Source: Hybos culiciformis
Taxonomy: Eukaryota; Arthropoda; Insecta; Diptera; Hybotidae
Direction: 5' to 3'
Length of the DNA: 64,000 bases
Assembly (NCBI GenBank): GCA_964007475.1
Contig: OZ023274.1
Span: 59,602,076-59,666,075 of the forward strand
The notes beneath the pieces were generated by a model. That model was not told the DNA's origin and searched no databases. It saw only the letters and a list, made by a program, of their open reading frames with translations. Every line of letters starts with the position of its first letter. The first letter of the stretch is position 1. A program made the position numbers and the translations under genes. Shown piece by piece: positions 33,946 to 45,500 of the stretch.

Positions 33946-35073
33946 TTCCGAGAATAATGCATAATTTTTATTGAAATCAGCTAAATTATAAAATATTAAT
34001 TTTTGTTTATTTTTATATTCGTATATATTTTTCAAGCTGTAACGAAATACATTTATTTAATTTCAATAATTGTAATTAAAATGTATGTTTAATTTTGATT
34101 TATGGAGAAGGATGACTTCTTACAAAAATAACTTACATTATCCTTATTATAATTTTTTTGTATTAAAAAAAAAGTTTTTCAATATTCACCCGTTAGCAAT
34201 ATTTTTGGTGATTAAGTACAGAAATGAAATAATAACAATACTATTTTCCAAATTCATATAATAGTAGGTACTCAAACTCAAAGGACACTATCTACAAAAT
34301 TGAAATTGTCAGAAATTACAAATCCAAATCTAGTAATTGGCTGATTTCATAAAAGACTAGATTATTCGCTCCGACCTGGCCTTTATACTGAATGATGCCT
34401 TTCCGAAAATTAAAATAAGGATTTTTTTATTGTCTGCTGTGTGGTACATATATTTGATTTCATATATTTTTCACTTTGGTCGATGGCAGCTGGATTTAAA
34501 TTTCAAAAGTAGATCTTTTGAAAAAAAAATAGTGAGCACCAGGACATCACTTGCCATATTTTCTTAATTTATATAGTTATACTATACTATGTAGTTGAAA
34601 TAGAATTTAATTTTCGTAGAGTTGAAAATTTCATTTTCACATATGTAGCTGAACAGTGAACATAACAGAGTCAATTTAGTTTAATTAACAAAATTTATTT
34701 TTCAATAGATATTTATTGTCTAATAATTCAATAATTCTGTGAGCAATAGGACAAATTCTACGAAATTTATTCACATCTGGCAATAGTGTCAGCCGATAAG
34801 TCGGCGCATTGTAAACAAACTGGATTGCGGGATGCCAACGACGACGAGCAGTCTAAAATAATGACAGCCTCATCGGCGAGCGCTATGTAAACGGCGTGTA
34901 AAAAGAACAAAAAAAATCTAGAGTTTAATTTCCTATATTCCTATTCTGGGAATTTATCGGTTTTTGTCGGTTGATGTTTCAGACATGGTTTTTCATTCGG
35001 TTGATTTGGTTTTGCTTTTTTCAACCATGGCTTAACTATTTTCAAACAATATAACTAGTCAAATCATTTTTTG
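33946..35073. other. Tctp 3' UTR and intergenic DNA
   Basis: It is AT-rich with no supported gene. A short GC-richer island at about 34785-34905 (cagccgataagtcggcgcat and catcggcgagcgctatgtaa) stands out, but I could not assign it. Confidence 0.4.
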
Positions 35074-35792
35074 GGTACTTTTCCGTTAGCCGGTCGCAAA
35101 TGTACGGCGCAAAAAATTAAAATGCAAAGCGAAGCAGAATGTTACCGAAAACATATGTCATTTATGGTGAAAACACAATTGGGGCGACAACGACGGCGAC
35201 AGCGATAGCGACTGTCAAAAACCATATATTTGTATGAGAATGAAACAATTGAGGCGATTTTGTTAGAAAATACAATTGGGGCGACAGCGACGGCGACAGC
35301 GATAGCGACTGTCAAAAACCATATATTTGTATGAGAATGAAACAACTGAGGCGACTTTTTTATATGAAAAATCGCTGTCGCCCCAATTGTGTTTTCACCT
35401 TTAAGAAAAATCGTTGTCGCCGGCGTCGTCGTCCCAATTGTGTTTTCACCTTAAAATGAATAGTTTTTTCGTGTACCCCCTAGGGCACCTTTTTTTTTTT
35501 CTTGGCGCGCTTCGCGGATTGCGAATGGAACGGGGACTCTGTAAATTTCTGCACAACTGGTGTAATTTAAAAAACGAACATGCACGAACCAGTTGTGCAG
35601 AAATGTACAGAGTCCCCGTCCCATTTGCTTCGCGTGAAGCGCTCCAAGAAAAAAAAAAAAAAAAAGTGCCTACACGAAAAAACTATTCATTTTTAATGAC
35701 CATAAGTTTTCGGTAACATTTTTGCTTCGTTTTGCGTCTTGATTCACAATTTTTTGCTCCGTCTATTTGCGCCCGGCTAACGGAAAAGTACC
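35074..35792. mobile_element. 719-bp composite foldback with 8-bp near-perfect target duplication
   Basis: The ends are inverted over about 95 bp: ggtacttttccgttagccgg at 35074 and the reverse complement ending cggaaaagtacc at 35792. Flanks are attttttg and attatttg (7 of 8 match), fitting hAT or P-type insertion. Inside are two direct copies (about 110 bp each, 35170-35345) rich in gcgacagcgatagcgactg, an inverted partner of that motif at 35365-35450, and a second foldback at 35453-35697 whose arms begin atgaatagttttttcgtg. No transposase frame; the 100-codon frame across it is a product of the palindrome. Confidence 0.8.
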
Positions 35793-37491
35793 ATTATTTG
35801 AATTATCTTCCGAATTATCTTTCACAATTTAAACAAACCATAAACATATAATTTATCAATATAAAATCACACCTAGAAAAGTGTCACTACCATATGTCTG
35901 TAAAGCATAAGCAGAATCTCACACATGCGTACGTACAATCACACCACATTCAAACACTTCTTGATTTATATGCTTTGTCACACAAGCCATTCATTCAATT
36001 CATTCAATGGGTAAATTTTAATTTTTTTTTTAACGAGAATAAGTAAAAAATAACGTTACATTAGCAACGCGTTTCTCTTCAACAAAGAAGTTTTACTGAA
36101 ATAGCGCGCCATTCAAAATATTAAAATGGCGGCGCAAGTACGCCGTGAGCGGTGGTATCCGCCGCCAGCGTGAATTCCATCCCGGCCTCGCCATCTGATT
36201 TCTGATTAGAAAAATTTCATTTATTTGTCGATATCGACGATAAGAGGAGCTTTTGTTTTCATTATTTTGTGTGAAAAAAAAAAAAAAACAAATATAACAA
36301 ATAAAGTAATTTCTTTAAAAAAAGAATTAATAAATTATCTGAACGTGGTAAGAAATTTATTTTAATTCAAACAAAAAATGTCATTAATTTTTAATTTTTG
36401 TATTAAACAATTTTCAAATTTTCCAGAGTAAATTTTTTTGGTGTTTTTTTTTTTTTTTTTTGACGACAGCAAAATCAAATTTCACATTAACCTAGATTTA
36501 AATTTACTGTTACTATTTTGTTGTTCTCTATGTGCAATTGATAGAAATGGAATTTTTTTTTAACGACATTTTGCAAGTAAAAAAAATTTTTTTTGTTTAA
36601 TTTTCTTTCACACATAAAAAAGTGTCTTAATGAATTTTAATTAATTTTTTGCTATTTTATTTTGTGAAGTATGTAAGTGAAAGTGACGACTACCGTATGC
36701 ATAAAACAAAATGCCTAGAAATTACACAAAATAAAATTAATTCCACGTTTTACTTCTCTATACTTTAGTGTGGTTGATAGATAAGTAGGTACTTCTGGAT
36801 TTGTTGGACCTCTTTTCGTTGTTACTTCTTTTAACCTACTCGCCACACCTATATTGTCTATTTATTTAAAAATTTGTTTGAAATTTCACTAAAATATATT
36901 ATATGTAGATATATAAATAGCTATATATAGGAGACAATGTGAGGTCGACAAGAAGCCCGCTACCTACAACCTTGGTACCTACCTACCTATCTTGCCCATT
37001 GGATATACCTAGAATTCTATGGATATTCAGTTCGTTTGATTTTATATGTATTTTGTTGTTCCAGATAGGTAGGTACCTAGACTAGAATCCGAAAAAAAAA
37101 GGCACAATTTTTATTGAGAAAGGAATTTGCAAGCAATGGTTTTTGTATTTTTCATACATTTTAAACGGCAGTGCTTCGAAGCTGTGTTTTTTCCTTATAG
37201 TTTTTAGTTTTCAGTAAGGCAGCGGTACTCATTACCCAGAGTTCTTCATCCCAAGGGCCAAATTACACTGGTGATGCATATGCATCTGATTCTTTACTTC
37301 TTCTTGTTGTTTCACATGCGCTTGCCCAAAAGAAAATTCTCTCGAGGAACAAGAGGGGTTGTGAAAGAACGAGAAAGAGGTAGAGAATCAGTATGCATGC
37401 ATCACTGATGTAAATCCCAACAATGTAGCATTTTAGTCTATGAGCAATGCATCTGAATCCTTTACATCTCACTGGCTGCAGTGTAAAATAA
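35793..37491. other. Intergenic stretch with possible promoter patch and imperfect palindrome
   Basis: Mostly AT-rich. A GC-rich patch at 36095-36250 includes aaaatggcggcgc (a YY1/Pho-like core) and the palindrome gtcgatatcgac (about 36217-36228). It could be a promoter or noncoding first exon, perhaps for the tapas gene 6 kb downstream, but this is a guess. A short inverted pair at about 37266-37413 (ggtgatgcatatgcatctga against tcagtatgcatgcatcac) may be a small MITE. Aggta-type simple repeats occur around 36780 and 36980-37080. Confidence 0.35.
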
Positions 37492-39493
37492 CAGGGTTCC
37501 CCTTTCTCTGGAAAATCTGGGAAACCTGGAAAGTCAGGGAAAACGAAAACAGTCAGGGAAAGTCATGGAAAACAAGAGCGTTTTAAGATAAGTCAGGGAG
37601 TTTTAACCAAAAGTGACAAATTTCTGGAAAATCGTCTTCTAAAATTTAAAAATAAAATTTATCATTGGTGGTGTAAAAATTTTTTAAAGAAATGTAAAGT
37701 AAGTAATTCAAATTTTTAAATATGCAAATTTTTAAATAGTTTCAGTGAATTAGTAATGAAGAAATTTTTAATTTGCCTCGAAATTTGTATGTTGTAACAA
37801 GAAGTTTTACACTTTTTTATTCAGTAAATGCTGACATACGACAAATCAATTTTGAAATTCTTCTTCTTAGAAAATTTTGTTGTATATCAACATTTTGTTC
37901 TAGATAATTAGAATTTTTGTACAAAGATTGCAAGGTCTCTTTTAGAAATAATGAATTAAAAAATATTTTCTGATAAAAAATTTTTATTTTATTAAAATAA
38001 ATAATATTCAATCAAACATTTCTTAAAAAATTTTAATAAATAATTTAACATTTTCAATCAATACTTTAAAAAATAACAATCAATAACTTTAAAATACTTT
38101 CAACGGTCGTTAATAAAAATGAAAAAAATATCCACTAATAGTCTTAACAGAAAAACTAATCAAAGTTTTAGATAAATTAAAGTACCTAATCAAATAACAT
38201 TCTACTAAAACTTTTTATAGCAATTCCGAAAAATCAATCGAAAGTTGGTTTCAATACAAGTTAATTTTCAAATCTGCACTTTCAGTCATTTTCAAAAAAA
38301 AAAAATGTTATCATTTTACGGGCGATTGCTTAATTAATTAGAAAATCTGAAAATAAAAATAAAGTTTTATATGTAATAATAAAAGGCATAAATACTAATC
38401 ATAGTTAAATAGTGGGATTAAACTATTCTTAATTCTTAATTCTTTAAAAAAAAAAGGAATACCTACCATGCATTTTAAATCCATCAACTTTTCGGATGAG
38501 TTTTTTTTTTTTTGCAACTTTTAATTCTGATTTTATAACGCTGTTGAAATCTCTTAAATCGTCCATTACTTTAATTCAAATCAACGATTTTGAAATTCTC
38601 TTCTTTTGCTTTTTTTATTATGATACTTTCAAAGTTTTTTGTTGATACATTACAGATTACAAACTTGCATTTGGTGAACGGAATTTGTTGGTAAAAAAGT
38701 TCCTTCTTTTAAATAGGAAATAGTTTAAAACACTGAAGCTGTTGGTTTTAAAATTTTGAAATTGACATCTGTGTAGTCGAGATCTTTCAGTTTCTTCACG
38801 AGGGTGACACGACTACCGATTTCCTTACTTTTTAAGTAACTGTCTATAACACTATTTATAAATTATAACATACCCTTTTAAAAAAGGTGATTTTGATAAA
38901 GTTGATCGTTCCATGCCTTTAAATGTTCATATTTTTTTTTAACAATTTATATATTTTTTGATAAAAATTATATAAACTCTTCTGTTATTTATTTAAAAAA
39001 ATTATTTTTTTCTTAATACAATACTTATTTCACACCGCAAATACCATCGTTTAAAATTTTGTATGCATACGACAAAAAATAAAAATAAAAAAATTATATA
39101 TTTTTTATATCCATATTGTCGAATGTAGCAAAAATTCAACACATACAACAATTATTCCCTCAAAATGTTTCTTTTATGATACGTACAACAAAATAGAAGT
39201 TAAATATCTCAAAAACTAATAGCCAAATAAAAAAACTGATTGCGGCAAAAGAAAATTCAACCTCGAAAACTTTAAGAAATTATCATAATCCTAAAATTGA
39301 CGAAATCTACATACGACATTTAAATTCTGAGCGACGATATGTACATATATGTAAATAATTGTATACAGACAAAAAAAAATTTTTTGTTAAATTTTCTAAA
39401 ACTGATTGATTAGTTCTGGAAAAAAAAAATTTTTTCTCTGGAAAATCAGGGAAAGTCAGGGAAAATGAATCTAAAAAAAAAAGGGGAACCCTG
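37492..39493. mobile_element. Non-autonomous hAT-like element (copy 2), 5-bp target duplication
   Basis: It is 2002 bp with the same cagggttcccc ... ggggaaccctg ends as copy 1, and the duplication aataa on both sides (37487-37491 and 39494-39498). Differences from copy 1 are a few substitutions and small indels (for example an added cct near 38185 and tgtaat near 38372). Orientation is the same as copy 1, about 10.5 kb upstream. No transposase is encoded. Confidence 0.85.
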
Positions 39494-40199
39494 AATAAAA
39501 AGTTACATTTTAATCAAAAATCACAAAAAATAAAATGACAACCGAGTTTAATTTAGTAGCGTTCAAATATTCAAAATATAAGTAGGTACGAGCTTTTTTT
39601 TTTTTTAACTTAAGAAAACTAAAAATGTAATTTAAAAATACATCGCAAAGCAACTAGTATTTTGGTCAGTGAGATTTGCGACGCTCGCCCGCCGTCCTCC
39701 ATATTTGAATTGGGATTCCATATCCATGCAAATTCTTTTAACTCTATCTTAAAAACTGGCCTTTAAATAAACAATAACAACTTTCAAATTTTTACCTTTT
39801 ATAAATTTACTCCAATCAAAAAATTCGTACCTTAAGTTACAAACTTTTTACATGAACAAAATTCACTTCAAAAGTTCCAAGTTATTCAAAATATTTTTAT
39901 TATTATTTTAATGAAACTAACTAGAGATATCAATATTATTCCTACTTTTTTTGAGTGGAAACGTGGGTTGTAAGTCTGACTTACCAAGTTTTACTAAGTT
40001 CTTTATTTTAACTAAAGTTCTGCAATAAGTGAGTAACTCGACATAAATTAAAATTAAAAATAAAAAAGTTGGTAAGTCAACTTACAAATCTGGCAGCAAA
40101 AGATTTGTGTATAACAAAAAGTTGAAAAATTAAATTTTCAATTTCTAAAGTATCTAAATTAAAAACCTTTTATATTATTATTAATAATAATTATTTTAA
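39494..40199. other. Intergenic AT-rich DNA
   Basis: No gene seen. A short segment at 39663-39692 (ttggtcagtgagatttgcga) resembles the centre of the foldback at 23846-24299 and may be a relic of that family. Confidence 0.4.
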
Positions 40200-41830
40200 T
40201 ATATCCAATTGTTTAAACGATTACTTTGTTTCCATCGGAGAGAATATGGCCTCTAACTTATCTAATAATTTATCAAATTTATCTGATGTCATTAACTTTT
40301 AGAACACTCTTACATACAATGATGCAACTTTCAAATTTTCCTCTACGTCAGCTAATGAGGTATCCTTGATTATTTCAAATCTAGCGGGACCCGGTTTTTT
40401 TGGAATCTCTCCTAAAATCATAATTAACTCTAAGGAGTCATTTACCAGTCTGCATGTGAGACTCTTCAACTTAATCATAACTACAGGTATTTATCTTGAG
40501 AAACTTAAAATACAAAAAAATTTACCTATTTTTAAAGCAGGCAATAGAGAAGATGCATCAAAATATAGACCAATCTCAATCCTACCAGTAATTGACAAAG
40601 TGATCCAAAAATTAATTCATAATCAGTTATACAATTTTCTTTGTGGTAATCATTTTTTCTACAAATTTCAATTTGGATTTCGATCAGCTAGTGGTACACA
40701 AACAGCTTTGGTCCATTTAATAGATTATATCTGTCATTCAATAGATAATGGTATGTTTGTTGGAGTTCGCAAAGGCGTTTGATAGTGTTGATCATAGTAT
40801 ACTGATAAGGAAGCTAGAATTTGCTGGGGTCAGGGGTTTATCCCTACAAGTATTCAAAAATTAAGTAACAGGTTTCAATGTGTTGAAGTAGATGACTCAA
40901 GAAGTAGTCTTAAACCTATTAACATTGGAGTTCCTCAAGGAAGTATATTGGGTCCGCTCCTATTTCTTATGTCACTTTTGTCACTGAATGGTAGCCTGTA
41001 CCAATTTGCTGATGATACATCACTTTTCTACCCGTCGATTAGCACAAGCGGCATGCTTTCTTTAATCAATCATGACATTGATGTTATAAGTCATTACCTT
41101 AATATTAATAGATTAACTTTAAATGCTAACAAAACTGTCCTTTTAGCTTTTAGATCCATTAATAAAAAAATTGAACCTTTGTCCGTTGACATAAATGGTA
41201 TCACCATATATGAGGCAGACAAGGTTAAGTATTTGGTTCTCATCCTTAATAAACATCTTAAATGGGATAACCACATTGCATACCTTAGAAATAAACTGTT
41301 ACCAGGACTTGCAGTTCTCTACAAATATAGGAATATGCTTAGTTCATGTACAAAAAAACTATTGTACTTTTCAATGATTCATTCACATTTACCGTCTTTA
41401 ACTATTATATAGGCAAAGGCTGGTGTATCTATCATAAATCCTATTCAAATTATACAAAATAAAAGTCTTAAACTTAGTCATAGTAAAAATATTCATTATT
41501 CGTCTATCTTGCTGTACAAATCGCTGAATATTCTACCAATTAAAGGACTCCTTATCAGACAATCTGCCATATTTATTTTTAAAAATCTAAATAGAATTCG
41601 ATATCAAACTCTTAATTTTATACCATCTGAGTCCCTGAGAATCACTCGTAATTCGAACAACCTTATAATTAAATTCTGTAGACTGGAATTGACAACCCAA
41701 AAAATTTCTCACAATGGCACCAAAATTTATAATTTTCTTCCTGTAGGATATTAAATCAGCTCTTTCTTTATCAATCTTCAAACTTAATGTTTCTAATTGG
41801 ATTATTAACTCAAATCTGATCAACTGTTGT
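40200..41830 (+). pseudogene. Degenerate LINE reverse transcriptase relic
   Basis: Recognisable pieces in order are NDYFVSIGENMAS, then the fingers region (FKAGNREDASKYRPISILPV), then FGFRSASGTQTALV, a frameshift near 40776 before an FDSVDHS piece, GPLLFL, and the catalytic box FADDTSLF at about 41000-41025. LTLNANKTVLLAF and the C-terminal domain to about 41755 follow. Several stops and frameshifts break it, so it is long dead. The type resembles CR1/Jockey-related LINEs. It lies between hAT copy 2 and the tapas gene, in the same orientation as that gene. Confidence 0.8.
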
Positions 41831-42535
41831 AAGTTCTTATATCTTGAGTGATTAATTATTTTTACTTCAGTTTCATTCTTATATCATTTTTATATGGTTT
41901 TTTGTTGTATTTTTTCTTTTTTTCTTTTTATATATTAATTATCTCTACTTAAATATTGTGACCATCTTTGTTTACTCCAAGCTTGATTTGAGATCTCTGT
42001 ACAATCTTTGTTTGATAGTTGAAGACTTAATTTTCTCTCTAAGTAGTTAATAACCTTTTAGTGAAAAGAAGTAGTATTTGCTTAGTTCATATTAAATATT
42101 GATTTTTGATTTCTTCTAATTTATTGCATTAATGACTTTGTTAAAGTTTTATTTTATATTTACATAGTAAATATAAAATAATCTTTGATATTCGAATTTT
42201 TTAGATTGGAATGTTTGTGTAATGATCCTAACTACCATAATACTTATTCGATTTGTATTAAAATATTGAATTTATAATTGAATTTTCAACTTATACTGAA
42301 TTTATATAGAATAATCTGAATTATGTTCTAACATTTTTTATTTGCCAGGTATTAGCCCATCAGGCTTTTATAGCATTGGGTATTAGATTTTCGTTTTTAA
42401 AGATTAAGTGTAATTATGTAATTATAGAATTATATTTTTTATATCTGGAATGTCATACAATGTGTTCTTTAAAAAACATTTGAAACCGTCGTTCTAAGTT
42501 TTATGCAAAATTATAACATTTTTCTCTTATTTTAG
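41831..42535. other. Region upstream of the tapas start codon
   Basis: AT-rich DNA, including the probable tail of the LINE relic. It ends in a pyrimidine-rich tract and TTTTAG acceptor at 42530-42535, so the first coding exon is probably preceded by a noncoding exon farther upstream that I could not place. Confidence 0.4.
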
Positions 42536-42559
42536 AAATTTTTATTCAATTCGTACGCT

Positions 42560-45500
42560 ATGAATTCAGTAGAAGCGCAAAATGTTGTTAGGGTAATGAG
42601 AGCGTTAATAATTTCTGAAAAGAATCCAACAAAAATTCATGATTTATTAAAAGACTACCGTGAAATGGAAGGATCTGTTGTACCATTTAGACGTTTTGGT
42701 TTCAATAATATTGAATGTTTTTTAAAAGAATCCGGTGAATTTGAATTGGTGACACACAGAGGAGAATCTTGTGTTACTGTTCGACCAAATAAAGATACAA
42801 TACATATTTCCAATATGATTGCTTACCAAAGGGTGGCAAAAAAAAAGAATTCATCTAGAATGCGTATGCGTTCTAGACCATGTGCAAATCGAGCACCTCT
42901 TAAATCTTCAGACAGAAGTTGGAATAAATCATCATATTCATCGAATTTTTACAGAAATAATAATACATCGCAACAAAATTTATTAAAATTTGGTCAACAT
43001 CGATTCATAAATAATGACAAAAAAATCGGTGATACTAATAATAATCTAAGCCAACCAAATAAAAATTTTATGAACATTCAACAACAAAAAAACACAAATA
43101 ATATTTCAGATAAGAAATTTGGAGGATCTGCTGTATCATCGTATACTGAGATAAAAGATCTTCGTGAGAAATTGAATATAAATAGAGAGCAAAATTTTCA
43201 GAAACGAAATATACCAACTGTTGATCTAACAGTTGTACCTGACAAATTAAATGATCAAAAGTTTTATAATCAAAAAAGTACATTCCGAGACGTACGCGAA
43301 AAATTATACAATAAAACGGATTTAACATTAACAAGTAATAATAAAATGAATAATGTTAATCACTTTGTTGAAACAAATGAAGAAAAAAAATCACAGTCAT
43401 CGATCACTCAAAAAAAAAATGATAATTTGCTTCCAGATATACAAATAATATTAAATAAACAATTAAAACTATCAGGTGGTTCGGTACAAGATCGTTTAAA
43501 CAGATATCGCAAAAATAGTAGTGATAATTTGGAGTTAAAATGCTCAACAAGGTCATCGCCCCCAGCACTAACACCTCAATTATCTTTGCCGTCGTCACCA
43601 GTGAACAATAATTCAAATTTCGATGATCTTAATCTATCTAAAAACAGCTTATTTATTAATAAAAAAGAGAAATCAACAGTAATAATTGAGGATAAAAGCT
43701 CAACAAAACAATTAGAAAAGGTACAATAAAATTGCTTTTTTTTTTAGAATTTTTATACAGTCAATAAATTTCAATAACATGATCAGATTTATATGAAATT
43801 AGAAATTAAAAACAAAAACAATTCGAACATCGCAGCTCATAATGTAGTTATAATAAAAAATTAATTATTAATAAATGAGTTGATACTATTCTGCATTAAT
43901 TGTCCTAGAATAGGGTTTTAATTTGTCATCCACCCTACAATTAATTTGTATTCTATTATTTTTTTTAATTTTTATAAAACGTTTTATATTCTTATTGATT
44001 AATGCATTGATTGAATATTAATTTATTCTTAATTTCTTACATAGGTAGTAATACTAGTAATATATATTTTTTATTTTTAGAGAATTATAAAAACAAAAAT
44101 AGATACTGCCGATGATTTTTCGTTCGATGATAAATTAGATGTGATTACTCAACTTGAAAAATATTGTATCAAAAATTTTTTCAAAAAACCATATTATGAG
44201 AAAATGAAACCAAAATACTCGAAAAAAATACAGTGTCGAGTTACGGTAAAAGAGTCAACTAAATTTTTTTTTTTTTGAATAATGTTTATAATGATTATTG
44301 TATTTTCAAAGTGACGTTTGCATTTTTTGCTATCTAAGGATATTGATATTTGTTTTGATTGTCCTGTTTGTTTGTCCTAAATAATTACAAATTATTTGAC
44401 ATTTTTGACTGGTCCGATGAGACAAGTGATGCGTCGGTAACATTTAAATAAACCATTTAAAATTATTTAAAAAAATCCTTATATATTCAATTTTTTTTTA
44501 AACTTCATAGTCTCATAATCGAATTAACTAATCGTTGATAAGGCTCCAATGGAATTTATAACAAAGCGCCCATATCTTCTTCTGAAGACTTGAATTATTA
44601 TTACCGATTCTAAAAAGTTTTAATTATAAAATATAAAACAGTTTCGAGGTTTTGAACGAAAAATAATTTCAAAATTTGAGCTAAAATATTTTAACTTTCC
44701 CAGTATTTACGCCGTAGATTGTAAAATCCATTTGTTTTTTTTTTTGTTTTTTAGTGTTGCCAAGTATTTAAATTTTTCTTTTACAAATTTGATATAAAAA
44801 TTATTGGCGTAAATAAAGTTAACTTTTACACTCCCGATTTCGTTAAAACTTGGTGAGAGGGTAAAGGTGGTTACCAAACGCCCAAATCCGAGAAGGTTTG
44901 TGCAGGCAATCCCCTACTTCAGAGATATGGCCTTCCAAAGTTTCCATAAATTAGGTGGGAACAAAAATGCATTTTTTCGCAATTATTTTTTTTTTATGTT
45001 GAATGAAGGATGGCGGCTGCCTCCTTTCAAACCTCCTAGGGCTTTTTATTTCTTTTGCGTATACGCGCGTGAATCAAGCTTAAAAAAATGTCTCGGGGTG
45101 GTATAATAAACTTTAAATGCTCGAAATCGCTTGAAAACTATTTAAATTTTTTCGTGTCGTATCTTCATAAGTACGTTTACCATTCATTGATTATTTTAAG
45201 GTCTTAGCAGAACGGAATAAAATACTTTCGAAACATTGATAAATATCAATGTATTTAATAACAGTATTTTATTTTACTAACACCTTCAAATACAAAAAAA
45301 ATGTTCTGTGAAACTGATAATGTTTTTAGTATCCTTAATCAATGGTTATTCTTTGAATAATTTTAAAATAAAAAATATAATTTGTTTACAATACGTTTTA
45401 TTGATCTAAAAGAAAACATATTCAGATGTAAAATGAACATTCTTTCATTTCGGTTTGGAATTAAAGGAAAAAAAGTTTAAATTGAAAATTCCGATAATTT

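Noticed and set aside
35142..35716. 67- and 100-codon frames with repeat-rich peptides
   Set aside because: They are translations of the direct and inverted repeats in the composite foldback.
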